Below are positions 45,266 through 55,789 of a stretch of DNA of 64,000 nt, one piece after another; the first letter of the stretch is position 1; each line of letters starts with the position of its first letter. Below the pieces are notes generated by a model. The model was given only the letters and a program-made list of their open reading frames with translations, searched no databases and was not told where the DNA came from. The stretch is taken from the NCBI GenBank assembly GCA_958450365.1, contig CAUEEP010000890.1, positions 514,501 to 578,500 of the forward strand, read 5' to 3'. A program made the position numbers and the translations under genes. This DNA is from Mesorhabditis belari (Eukaryota; Nematoda; Chromadorea; Rhabditida; Rhabditidae).

Positions 45266-46328
45266 ATGGATCGTCAGGCTCTCCGAGCTCTCCTGATCCC
45301 TATTCAAGAGATGTGCAACAAATTCGCTCAACAACGTATCACTCGGTCGACGATCTTCTCTTACAAACGCGAGATCGAGGAGTTGGTCAACCAAGTCAAC
45401 TACAAGAATCTGCGGGTAATTTCTTTTCTTTTGTAAATTATTACATGAGCTAGATAAACTGCCGCCTAGATTGATTTCCTCGAAATTATTTTCTGTTTTA
45501 GATGAACAGGCCCAGCAGCTTAGAATGGCAGGACACTGGTGCTCCGACACATTTTGCAGAGGTGCTAATCACTTGTTTTCTCTAGTGTGACCTATTTTCT
45601 TAGATCCACTTCTCGGAAAATCTACAAATCGGTGCATTTGGTCTTACCAATATTGGTTGCAAAGTGCCACTGCATGATCATCCGCTCATTCACGGTTTCA
45701 TCAAAGTCATCTACGGAAAGATTGAGGTGGGTTCTCAGGAACTAATGTAATTTATTCTTTTCTTTCAGATCCACTCATTTTCAACGAAAACTCACCTTGC
45801 GCCCGAGGACGATGGAACAATAGAGGTTAATCAAATTTCAATTATGTCCCAATTTCTTTTAGGCTCTTTATGAAGGCTCCAGAATTTTGACTCCAGAAGA
45901 CAATGCGATTTATCTGTCGCCAGGCAACGGAAACCTTCATGAAGTAATTTTTTAAATCTAAAAATCCATTGGGCCATTCTATTTAGATCGTTTGTATGGA
46001 TCCAGCCTCTGTGTTCTTCGATGTTCTCATCCCTGGATATCAAGACTGCCAATGTTCTTATTACGAAATGCCCAGGGTAATTTTGAAATTTTATGCTTAA
46101 ACCAAATAGTGAGCCTGTTTAGAAACTAAAGGTTTTTGTGGATTTAGTTAGGTTTCGCATAGTTTTGGCAAAAAAGATCTTTTGAAATTAGTGAATGTAT
46201 TCTAAAAATCTGAAATAATTGTTTAGCCTCTGCCACCCCCACAAACAGTCGCCGTTGTCAAGCGTCGCCCCAGAGGAGGTGACTACTGGACTGCCGCCTT
46301 CGACTACCCTCGTCTCTTCGACCTCTAA
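45266..46328 (+). CDS. ado-1: 2-aminoethanethiol (cysteamine) dioxygenase, PCO/ADO family
   Basis: Seven exons (45266-45415, 45502-45561, 45604-45726, 45769-45825, 45863-45943, 45987-46076, 46227-46328), 220 residues. ADO is a cupin-fold non-haem iron thiol dioxygenase. It oxidises cysteamine and N-terminal Cys of target proteins and acts as an oxygen sensor in animals. The iron ligands are visible: His94 and His96 in PLHDHPLIHGFIKVIYGKIE, and His156 in LSPGNGNLHEIVC. FGLTNIGCKVP, FFDVLIPGYQDCQCSYYEMP and the C-terminal DYWTAAFDYPRLFDL fit the family. The ATG follows CTCTTTAG directly, suggesting SL trans-splicing. AATAAA at 46548-46553. Confidence 0.93.
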
Positions 46329-46547
46329 ACAATGAGGTTTGGTGATTTTGGTCCTGCATTTTTTACGTGGCCTTACACTATCCTTGTAGCATCGTTTCAC
46401 CTTGTATTTATAATTCTCTCAAATTTTCATGTTGAGAATGTTTGCAATACGGGATCTATCCAATCATCGGATATCTTTGTGTGCCCTAAATTTGTTGCTG
46501 TGATTACCCGATTGAGCAATATCCCCTCACACTTTCTAGTCTTTGTG

Positions 46548-46553
46548 AATAAA
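46548..46553 (+). promoter_or_regulatory. AATAAA polyadenylation signal
   Basis: Canonical hexamer 220 nt after the ADO stop. Confidence 0.7.
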
Positions 46554-46741
46554 TGATAAAAATTTATTTATGCTAAGCACATAGTACTTACACTTGATAA
46601 TTTCTTGTGAGAAGAAATTTGAATTGAATGCATAAAGAGAAGGGAAATCACAGTAAGCAACACATTGATTGGGGAGGGGAAAGCTCTTGTTTAAACTAGA
46701 CTTTGTCTAATTTGAGCAAAATCAGGGTGTCGAAAGAGGTT

Positions 46742-49700
46742 TTATTTCCTTGGAGCATCTTGAGATTGAGATCGAGCGAACATTTGCGTTAATTGCTCGT
46801 TTACCGATGTTGGACCTGTAAATGAAATGTGTTTGAGGTTGTCTGAGGTTACGGTAATGTTGGTGTTGTGTTGTAGACTTTTTTTTTGACTCTGCATTTA
46901 CCTCTCTTTAGATGATCTCAATTCTACACAGTCTTCCAACAATTGATGTTGGTGCTTTTTAAAGTACAACTGGTACTTTTTAAAGTACAACTGGTGCTTT
47001 TTTAAAGTACTTTCTTACTTTCCAAACCCAGAGTCACTCGGGTTACGGTAATAATTAGTGTTTTGTTTGATCGTAGAAATATCTGGGATTTTCTGTGATA
47101 GCTACATAGATTCTGATCTTCTCACAATGCCCCACCTTGACCATACGGTAACGCCGGTGAATGCAACGATTGCTCGGCGCTAAGTCTCAACGCATTCCAG
47201 CTGCGATCCAATCCTATAGGCGAGTGTTTTTCATTATCACCTATACTGACATTCCCCCGAAAGTTAAAAAGTGACCCATGCTCATCGCGGGAATAGACTT
47301 GGGCACTATAAAATACAAAAATGATGAACTGTCACAATAAAAATGATTCTAACTTGCTTTAAATCTGCTGGATTGATTTGATCTATGGCTCAAAAAATAG
47401 AGAATCTCAAGAGCTTTCGAATGGCCTAAAGCACACCGAAAAATATCAATGCTAAAGAAAGTGACAGTGGTTTATAGTCTTGACTCGAAACGGACCGTAC
47501 TCGCGCGTAGTCGAAGCGATCGAACTTTCATAACTTTCTTTAGCATTAATATTTTTCGGTGTGCTTCAAGGCCATTCGAAAGCTCTTGAGATTCTCTATT
47601 CTTTTGAACTATAGATCAAGTCAATCCGGCAGATTTAAAGCAAGCTAAGAAGCGTTTATAGTTTACGTTTGTAGTTTTTAGTGTCCATGTCTAGAATACG
47701 GTAATGCTTGTGTGGAATAAAGCCCAAACATGCTTTTCCCCCGGATGATTCCCCAAAGTTACTGTGCTTCGCTCAACGAAAGCTTTTCTAAAAGGTGCAT
47801 TTTAGAAAAGCTACCGTAACCCGGAGGTAACCCAGAAAAGCTACAGTAATCTAGACTCTTGTGCTAGCAGAATCCAGAATCTGGCCCAAAAGAGTTACCG
47901 TAACCCAAACTTTAGACTTTAAAAAGAACAGTAGCTGTTCAGTAGTTCAGTAAGTCCAGTAGCTGTTCCCAAAGGACACCTTTTAGAAAACGCCAATCAA
48001 TTCCCGAATAATAAGATCCGATTTTGGTTGTTTTCCCTTTTTTCAACTAACCAGAAGCCCTCCGTAAATCGGCTTGCTCTATCGCTAAATTAGAGATAGA
48101 ATAATTGAGGTGTTTGGTTTTTTTTTTCGTTTTTCTTGACTCCTAGGCACTCTTTTAGGTCATGCTTTGTAGATTTCCCCACATTTGACATGCTTGATCC
48201 CATTTTTTATGATCGATAGTGATAGATGGTGCCTTTTATAGGGAGAGATTCCGACCTTTTATGTAATCTAAACTAGACCGATAGAAAATGATCTAAAATA
48301 ATCGATAGAAAATGAAATTGGGCGTCAATTGATATCAGAAACAAAAAAATCGGAGTGAAATTGGCTGAGATATGCCATTTTACCGTTGCACGCCTATTGG
48401 CGTTCACACCGAAAATTCCCAGGCTTAATCGAAACTATAGCTAGCTAGCTAGCTTGTCATCACTTTCAATGAGGTCTAAAAAGCTTTAGCTCCAAAAAGC
48501 TCTAGCTCTAGCTCCAAAAAGCTCTAGCTCTAGCTCCAAAAAGCTCTAGCTCTAGCTCTAAAAGGCTCTAGCTCTAGCTCTAAAAGGCTCTAGCTCTAGC
48601 TCCAAAAAGCTCCAGCTCTAAATTATCCCCCTAACCAGGTTTAAAATAGCTTTTGTTTTGGGATACGGTAACCAAGGTGTACTTTGTGCTCTCAAAAATG
48701 TAAACACATCGCCTCTAGTGCAGTGAATTCTCTTCATTTTCTTCAACATCAAATCGTTGTAAATTTAGTGCTCTAGAAAGGATGCGTTTCGATCTTTAAA
48801 GCACAAGCACAGTTAGAAACAAGCCCAACAATTTCCCCATCGGAATCTTCCCCTATTCAATAGCTTTCTCTTTTCTTCTACCTGGTCGGTTACCTGCTCG
48901 CAATTGTTGCCATGTGTTCTGTAATTGTCTTCCCATTTGTCGCACATCTTGATCCAATCCCGATTCATCCAAAGATGCCTTGAATTTGCTGACAACGTCG
49001 CGGATCGCGTTTAACAATTCGGCGTTTGGCTGAAAAGAGATTGAAAGTTTTTTTTTTGCTTTCAGCGAGAATCTTTGTGCATTTGTCGGGTAAAAATGGT
49101 GATATTACTTATTTTTGGTGAATTTTATACCTCACTTTAGTGCGATTATTTGGAAGAGTTATTTGGGACTTTCGTTCTTTTCTTGCCTACTTTTCAAATG
49201 GAAAACTTGAGCTATGTTTTGATTGCATCTATTGGGTTGGTGGAAAAGTCCTTTCGGATTATCTCAAAGAGATATCTCAAAACGATTTTTACCAATCGAT
49301 CCGTCTTGAATTCAGCTTTAGAATGAGCTATAAAACGTCAAAATTGGACAAATTTAAGGTACTCTCCCAAAAAATCCGAAAGGACTTTTCCACCAACCGA
49401 ATATCTGGGTGAATAGTTCAATTGGGTAGTTACAAATGTTAAAATACCGTAAATACTCTAATAGAACGCCATAATGACAGGCGTACAATCGCGTAGTCTA
49501 ACTTTGAACGTTCCATTCTCCGCGCTGCTTTAAGCTACAGTTTGCGTTTGGGAGTCAAATGATAGCTCTTGAAAGCTAGTATTTTTTAGTAACAAAAGTG
49601 TAGTTGGGAAAAATCTAAGGGTTGAAAAAATGGTTTTCTAAAAAGACTGAACGATTGTACGAGGTACGATTGTACGATTGTACGATTGTACGATTGTACG

Positions 49701-50555
49701 ATGTACGATGTACGATTGTACGATTGTACGATTGTACGATGTACGATTGTACGATTGTACGATGTACGATGTACGACGTGGCGTTCTATTAGAGTATTTA
49801 CGATATTTATTTAAAATCAGCTTTTCTAAAGTTCAAAAGGGTTAAAATCAGTATGCAATTATGGAAGGTCAATGAAAAACGGCTTTCTTCGAACTCTAAG
49901 CGAATCGAACGAAATGAAAACTCATTCTAAGTCATATTTTAGGCAATACCTTTAGAAAAATAGCCTAATAAGTACTAAATAACGAGTCGGTTTACATAAA
50001 AAGAATTTCTTGTTTACCTATATCAGCAAATTGCTGGGATATAAAAGGATTTTACCCAAAAAACTATAAACCAAAATATTGAAGAGAATTATATTAAGCT
50101 AGGTATTAGCATTTGGAAAATTTTGTTTTCCCAAATCGATTCTGACGCTTTTTAAAGTTATTGCCGCCATGGCCGACTGGCTAAGAGCCATTTATCTTAG
50201 TCGGGAAGCCGATTGATTCTTTTTCAAAAAAAGCCAACTTTGGCTGGTCATCTTTTTCAAAAAAGTCAACTTTGGCGACTTATCACGCTCGAGTTAAGTG
50301 CGTTGTTTGTAAGAAAAGGAAAGGATGCAAAAGTAGTAGTATTTTTTTCTAAGAAGCACACCATTCCCATTCCCATTCCCATTCCTTTCTCAACCGAATC
50401 GAACCCATGACAGAATATCGTAAAGTGTCCATCTCGTGTGTGGCCTTGTCACTTCTCTCGATGCGCTCGGGGTCGTTGTGGAGATTGTTGTCGCCGGATG
50501 GGTCATCCATGTCGCTTTTGCCTTCAACTTTATGCCAGTGTTCAGCATTGAACAT
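46742..50555 (-). CDS. Unrecognised minus-strand gene, incompletely resolved
   Basis: The secure 3' part is exons 47305-47241, 47213-47136 and 46815-46742, which join in matching phases and encode AQVYSRDEHGSLFNFRGNVS, then IGLDRSWNALRLSAEQSLHS, ending TSVNEQLTQMFARSQSQD and APRK. Upstream, 49029-48894 is a good exon (PNAELLNAIRDVVSKFKASL, QDVRQMGRQLQNTWQQLRA; helical, coiled-coil-like). A probable first exon is 50555-50412 (MFNAEHWHKVEGKSDMDDPS), joining it in phase 0. The phase between 48894 (1) and 47305 (2) does not match, so at least one small exon of 3n+1 nt is missing in the 1.6-kb intron. That intron contains a palindromic insertion at 47345-47650. The product looks soluble and helical; I cannot name it. 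Confidence 0.5.
47345..47650. mobile_element. Fold-back element (arms about 110 bp)
   Basis: The left arm has AACTTGCTTTAAATCTGC, GAGAATCTCAAGAGCTTTCG and AGCACACCGAAAAATAT; the right arm (47525-47650) is its inverse. The spacer carries CGCGCGTAGTCGAAGC. It is within the intron of the minus-strand gene. Confidence 0.88.
48475..48625. repeat. AGCTCTAGCTCTAGCTCCAAAA repeat
   Basis: Tandem units of 20-22 bp built from AGCTCT hexamers. The array is partly self-complementary through AGCT and is intronic. Confidence 0.9.
49232..49401. mobile_element. Short mariner-type MITE, deletion derivative of the element at 30431-30987
   Basis: TA-flanked. The left TIR TTGGGTTGGTGGAAAAGTCC is joined after only about 40 bp to the right arm (GAGATATCTCAAAACG through GGACTTTTCCACCAACC). 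It has the same right arm as the long copy but lacks the middle and most of the left TIR. Confidence 0.88.
49445..49804. mobile_element. TIR element (TACCGTAAATACTCTAATAG ends) with a GTACGATT minisatellite
   Basis: The left end TACCGTAAATACTCTAATAG is mirrored by CTATTAGAGTATTTACG at the right. Inside are AATCGCGTAGTCTAACTTTG, a conserved segment with CAACAAAAGTGTAGTTGGG-like sequence, and an array of GTACGATT / GTACGAT units at 49665-49775. Same family as 61632-61896. Confidence 0.75.
50158..50225 (+). pseudogene. tRNA-Ser/Leu-like fragment
   Basis: GCCGCCATGGCCGACTGGCTAAG resembles the 5' end and A box of type II tRNAs (TGGCCGAGTGGTTAAG). A degenerate B-box-like GCCGATTGATTC follows, then a T run. 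The stems do not close, so it is a relic. Confidence 0.35.
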
Positions 50556-50749
50556 TCATTGAAGTCTTGGGAAACTTTGAAACATTTGAGATCTGCGGAT
50601 TGAAATCGATTGAAAGTGGGGGGAAGAGAGCCTGTTATACGTCCCATAAAATTAGCGTTTTCTAAAATGCACCTTTCACGTCTGTCTAGGTTGTCACTGG
50701 GAACGGCCCGTAGTCTGTGCCATTTTATTTTGTTTTGTTGGGAGTGGGA

Positions 50750-51223
50750 CAAATGCGACCTTGTTTTTGCGCACCCGGACATTTGCGCACGTTTTTTTCA
50801 GCACTTAGCCCATTAGCGCACCTTTTTTCGCGTTTTAAAAAAGCTAATATTAACCTAAAGCTCTAAAAAGCTAATATTAACCAATTTCTATTCCAAAAGT
50901 TGTTTTTCTAGGTAATTTTAGGGCGTAGAATCGAAATTTTGACATATCAGAGCTTGTGGAAACAAACGGACGGAGTTATACAAAGAGAAAAATCGACAAT
51001 TTTGATCTATTTGATCTAGCCGTTTTGTCTTTCAGATGTCTTTCAAATTGGTTCCACACGCTCTGTTATGTCAAAATTTCGATTCTACGCCCTAAAATTA
51101 CCTAGAAAAACAACTTTTGGAATAGAAATTGGTTAATATTAGCTTTTAGAGCCTTTTTAAAACGCGGAAGAAGGTGCGCTAATGGGCTAAGTGCGGAAAA
51201 AAGGTCGCATTTGTCCCACTCCC
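50750..51223. mobile_element. Fold-back element with GGACAAATGCGACC termini
   Basis: Starts GGGAGTGGGACAAATGCGAC and ends with the exact inverse. The arms continue through TTAGCCCATTAGCGCACCTT, TAATATTAACCAATTTCTAT, CTAGGTAATTTTAGGGCGTA and GAATCGAAATTTTGACAT. The spacer at 50980-51040 is short. It shares its terminal motif with the elements at 55136-55490 and 1-160, but the arms differ inside. Confidence 0.9.
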
Positions 51224-51414
51224 GTTTTGTTTTGTTATTTTATTTTATTTTATTTTGTCTTTTTATTGTATTGTATTATATTTTTATTTTAGTTTTCGAA
51301 GCAAACACCCGAAGGAGTTTTGTGTAAAGTGCCAGGTTGTGATCACAAATCAACTCAACACCAGCCAAACACCAAAATCGTCAAGAACTTTGCTTGAAAG
51401 AGGTATTATTTGGA

Positions 51415-52105
51415 AAAAATAGGCGAATAAGAGTTTGGCTTTAAACCTATTTCTTTGAGTTTATTTTAGTTCCAATAACTGTATACGGCACAAGTAAAAC
51501 AAATTTAAGCGCCGGAACCATGTTTTTTTAGCAAGAAAATTGCAGCGCTTTACTCGCTTTACAACGTTTAATTCACGTCTTACACAAAAATTTTAGATCT
51601 GATCGTTTTTATGTTGGGCAGAGCGGTCTAGCTTAATCGAGTAATATTTTTTGTGCGTGCTCTGCACGTCACGTAGTTTCCGACCCATTTAAAAGAAAAG
51701 CACTGTGTGACGCAGGTCACTTTCCGACCGCGCATCACGGACTAGCACGGTCGTCACCTACGGCGCTGCCATAGTTGGCAAATCATCAAATAACTCTCTA
51801 ATGACCGTCATCCTAGAAGAAAAATTAATTAGGTCGTAGTAAAATCTGTATAAAATCAACAAAAAAAGAAAAGAAAAACTGAAAGAAAGGGTTTAAAACG
51901 TACACCACGTTTTAAACCCTTTCTTTCAGTTTTTCTTTTCCCCTTTTCGTTTACATCAAACGTTGTAAAGCTTTCTTGCTAAAAAACATGGTTTTGGCGC
52001 TTAAATTTGTTTTATTTTTGCTCTATACGGTTTCTGGAACTAAAATAAACCCAAAGAAATAGCTTTAGAGCCAAACCCTTATTTGCCTATTTAAACTATT
52101 TTTGT
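51415..52105. mobile_element. TIR element (arms about 170 bp, imperfect) with an inner hairpin
   Basis: The left arm (AATAAGAGTTTGGCTTTAAA, TATTTCTTTGAGTTTATTTT, TGTATACGG, TTTAAGCGCCGGAACCATG, TACAACGTTTAA) is inverted at 51935-52105. Between them is a GC-richer core with palindromic GTGCGTGCTCTGCACGTCAC and GACCGCGCATCACGGAC. A hairpin of AAAAAGAAAAGAAAAACTGA, GAAAGAAAGGGTTTAAAACG follows, sharing its right side with the TIR. No ORF. Confidence 0.75.
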
Positions 52106-52189
52106 TTATCTTATATTAGATTGGCAACTTGAAATTTCGTACACTTTTTACTATTTTCCATAAAACATTTAATACACCATTTGAATTAG

Positions 52190-52345
52190 ACTTCTTTAAA
52201 TAAAAGCTAAATAAAAGCTATAAATAAAAGCTATAAATAAAAGCTATAAATAAAAGCTATAAATAAAAGCTATAAATAAAAACTATAAATAAAAGCTATA
52301 AATAAAAGCTATAAATAAAAGCTATAAATAAAAGCTATATTAAGC
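52190..52345. repeat. 13-bp minisatellite AAAAGCTATAAAT (about 11 copies)
   Basis: Highly regular head-to-tail array in an intergenic region. Confidence 0.95.
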
Positions 52346-53013
52346 AAATTTGGGTAACTTTTGAAACGATTTGAGTAGAAATTCAACTTTTTTTCTGAAA
52401 ATTCTTTAAATGAAACTATAACAAAAAAGATTTGATTAAATCTAGCTGAAAATTTGGCTATTTATCTAACTTGCTATGCTCTCTCTTTTTTTATTGACAC
52501 TAAAATAGGTTTATGTGGAAGAAAGGGCTCAAATAGCTTCATCGAGTGTTCATCATTTTTGGTTCCTCAACTTCTTGCCCCTAGAAACCTATAAAACTGA
52601 AGCTTTTTTAAAATCTATCAAAAGCCTGTTTTAGAGAATAAATGGGCCTTTTTATTGGTCAAAACTCTAGATTAATTGGTGCACTAGTTATTTCTAAAAA
52701 GTACAATGAATAAGTGTATCAACTTTCAAGTTGCCAATCAAATATTTTATCATATTTTTAGACCTCTCCCCGTTGTTTGTCTACATTTTTGTATACGAAT
52801 CGATTGCGATTCTTTTACTCGTCTTCATTACTCTAGATAAACGCTAACTACTATTCTACAAGCAAGTCAATCACGTTACAACATGATCTACTACTACAAG
52901 ATTTTTCAACCCCAGATACAGATACCAAAAGACTGATGCTTAGTCATTTCTATAGTCTAGCACCTCCTGCAGATCTCAAATGTTTCCATCTCCCTCATTC
53001 AAGCTCTCCAAGC

Positions 53014-53730
53014 TCAGCTCATTTCCCTTACCTTGAACGGTCCAATCCTTGGCCTCTTCTCATTTTCCCTTTTCTCTGCGCTGCTCAATGTCTTATTGCA
53101 GATGAATCGTCCCTTTGTCACCGTTGAATTTGCTGTTGTTGGGATTTCAGTCGTACTTTCCACAGTCGCTTTCCTAGTCCAACTCAATTTATGCCATGGA
53201 CTCGAGTCTTTCGTTATCGGATACGATGGTGGAGTGGTTGCTGAAATCTCGAACTCTAAAATCTCCGTCGTTGTTTCCGGTCCGGGTGTCTCTGGTGCTG
53301 GCGTGACTCCTCCATCCGGCAAAATCTTCTTCAGTCTCAACCTCTCTCGAATCCGATTCACGATCGGGCGAACCGTTTTCATTTTTGATAGCACGATTCT
53401 CGGGTGATCGGTGGCTTCACCTGGTCTTGGCAATCCTTGGGTTGGCCTTGTCCCATGCACTGGCCTCAAATGCGGGGGTACTGTATTGTCGATTGTTCGT
53501 CGATGGTTCGTTCGCGGTGTCGTCGCCGGTTTTCTTAGCAGCAATTTATGGTATTTCTGCACAGCTGTCTCATCCTGTAAACCAAAGAAATTCGGAAATA
53601 AACCCAAAGCGATAGCTGGGGAAAGGGAGAGCTTTGTGAACTTGTTTGATATTGAAGTTGGGTTCATTAAAGTCGAAACTAGACTCGTATATTCTTCAAG
53701 AGGAGATTCGAATAACTTGAATAGTTTCAT
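53014..53730 (-). CDS. Thr/Pro-rich ORF, probably one main exon of an unrecognised gene
   Basis: A 238-codon open frame on the minus strand. The inner part 53574-53032 is bounded by a good acceptor (GGTTTACAG) and donor (TTCAAG|GTAAGG), both in phase 0, so it may be a 181-residue exon. It contains AETPGPETTTEILEFEISAT-like Thr/Pro/Glu-rich sequence, NSTVTKGRFICNKT with N-glycosylation sites, and a basic stretch (IRERLRLKKI). The upstream in-frame ATG (53730) lacks a signal peptide. A missing 5' exon with a signal peptide and a 3' exon are plausible but were not found. Plus-strand ORFs here are shadows. Confidence 0.5.
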   Translation of the reverse strand: MKLFKLFESPLEEYTSLVSTLMNPTSISNKFTKLSLSPAIALGLFPNFFGLQDETAVQKYHKLLLRKPATTPRTNHRRTIDNTVPPHLRPVHGTRPTQGLPRPGEATDHPRIVLSKMKTVRPIVNRIRERLRLKKILPDGGVTPAPETPGPETTTEILEFEISATTPPSYPITKDSSPWHKLSWTRKATVESTTEIPTTANSTVTKGRFICNKTLSSAEKRENEKRPRIGPFKVREMS

Positions 53731-55135
53731 TTATCTTTGAATTTACACCAAATGCTTAGTAAAACAGTTGACGACTACGCGACTGTACGTTAAAAATGAT
53801 GAATGTTTTTGCTAAGCTGCACGAGCTACCATAATCTTCATTGATAAGCTGCTTTATGGCTTTGATCAATTGTTACTTTACCATGGTTTTATCATTTCTA
53901 AAAGTTGCCTTGAAACTAGCGTATCTTTATGAAAATTACTTTACTCATTGTTTAAAGTATTGTAATTATTGCACTCCATTACTGTAACTAGTCGTAAAAG
54001 CTACCGTAATCTTTATGAAAAGTTATAGTCAAATTGCGGTAAGTTCACAAAACACACCCTTTCAATAACTCAACCTTTTTAAGGGAAAAACTAAAGAAAC
54101 GAAAGGAAACGCAAAATTTTGTTGTGAAAAGCTTTGGCACTACGAGATAGTGCCTGAAGAAAGAAAGGGGATATAGAAGTTCTTTTCTTCTTGTGTACTT
54201 TGTGCTCACAATTGCCAAACACACAGCATCTAGCGCACTGCATTCTTCATTTGATTCTTTATGAAGTAAAGTGCACCAGAAAGAATGCGTTTACCCATTT
54301 TTGAATGCAAAGTACAGGTGTACTGTAAGCCAAATGTATATCAATGTACTTTGTGCTCAAATTTCTAAACGAATCCTTTCTAGTGCACTGAATTCTTCCT
54401 TCCCCATCGAGATTCTTTCATTTTCCAATAGGAAAATGGAAGATTTCCGTGCGCTAGAAGGGATTCGTTTACCTAGCACAAAGTCAAAGTACTGTAGAAT
54501 TATATGCTTTTTAAAATCAAATAACTTTTCAAAACATTTACTCCAATATCTTTTTTTTTCAAAATCAAAATCCCAAGTTTCACATTTCAAATTTTCAAAA
54601 AAATCATAAAAATTTAAAATATTCCCGAAATGTTTGAAAGTGAAACGTTTGTTTTTTATGCATTTTGATTTGCAAAAAAAAAGATATTGGAATAAAATTC
54701 TATCAAAATCTAGAAATTCGACACAAAAAAAATCCCATCTTCCATTCCAGTGTGAAAATCGATTTTTTTTTCTTTTAATTAAAATTTTTAAGGAAATGGA
54801 ATGGAAAATTGAGCTAAATAACTTAAAAAAAAAATTTGTAATTTTCTCTTATTTTATAAAAGTTGGATAGCCCCCAAAAGGTCCCAAAGGATAGAAAAAT
54901 GATATAAATTTCTCAAAAAAAAGCTCACCGGTTTTTGGAATAAACATCAATGATTTGCATTTCATTTTTGAAATGGGCATTTTTTTTAGCTTTTGATCAA
55001 TTTGATCTACTGATTGTTTAAAAAGTGAAAATATTCTTTAAATTGGGTTTTAGCGAGAAAGCTGAATATCTTTTATTTGCTGAAAAATGATTTATACGAT
55101 TTTTGGATTTTTTGAAGCTCAATTTGGGCGGTGGG
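53731..55135. other. Intergenic, repeat-bearing region
   Basis: No supported gene. It holds two copies (about 54190-54305 and 54330-54480) of a dispersed inverted unit with TGTACTTTGTGCTC, AAACGAATCCTTTCTAGTGC and GAATTCTTC, plus AT-rich low-complexity sequence. Confidence 0.6.
54330..54482. repeat. Inverted copy of the dispersed ACTTTGTGCTC / TCTAGTGCAC unit
   Basis: TGTACTTTGTGCTC, AAACGAATCCTTTCTAGTGC, then a turn around CATTTTCCAATAGGAAAATG and the inverse (GCGCTAGAAGGGATTCGTTT, TAGCACAAAGT). Related half-units occur near 2585-2630, 13025-13090, 37355-37465, 48680-48790, 54190-54305 and 58205-58750. Confidence 0.75.
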
Positions 55136-55490
55136 GGGAGGGGACAAATGCGACCTTTTTTTTGCGCACCTGGACATTTGCGCACCTTTTTTTTTGCTGG
55201 AAAAGGCCTTAGGCAAGGCCGTAGAGCTTCGAAAATATTTCCATATAAGGGAATCGTATGCGTAGATTCCGAATTTCGACAAATCAGACCTCGCTGACAC
55301 GTCAAATTTGGGCTAAAAGGCAAAAACTACGCAACTTAACGCTTTTCCGCAGTTTTTGCCTTTTAGCCCAAATTTGACGTGTCAGCGAGGTCTGATTTGC
55401 CGAAATTCGGAATCTACGCATACGATTCCCTTATATGGAAATATTTTCGAAGCTCTACGGCCTTGCCTCGGTCGCATTTGTCCCATCCCC
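55136..55490. mobile_element. Complete fold-back element with GGGGACAAATGCGACC termini
   Basis: Arms of about 160 bp: GGACAAATGCGACC, TTGCGCACC, GCCGTAGAGCTTCGAAAATA, GGAATCGTATGCGTAGATTC, GACACGTCAAATTTGGGCTA. They meet at a short turn near 55318-55335 and mirror back to GGTCGCATTTGTCCCATCCC. The sequence block TGCGCACCTGGACATTTGCG is present only in the left arm, so the right arm has a small deletion. Its right arm matches 1-160. Confidence 0.92.
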
Positions 55491-55789
55491 TCAATTTGTC
55501 CCATCGAAAGCTTTTCAAGACTCTCAGATCTCCTTTTTCTCTCTTTTTTTTTCAATTTTAAAACATATTCAGCTTTTCCTAGCATATAAAAATTGATTCA
55601 AAACATTTTTGAAAAAATTTCCATTTAGAACTTTATTCAATGTCTAAATCTACCGTAGGATCTGAAATTGAGCTTTAAAAAGGTTGGAATTTGGATTTGA
55701 GTGGATTTTGAGTCGAATTTCCTTGTTAAATAGCAAATGGTACTCAGTTTCAGATACGGTAGAGCGCTCAAATCAATCTTTACAACTCT

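Noticed and set aside
53033..53740. Overlapping plus-strand ORFs (124, 76 and 109 codons)
   Set aside because: The minus strand has matching acceptor and donor sites around the same segment and Thr/Pro-rich extracellular-type sequence; the plus frames look like antisense shadows.
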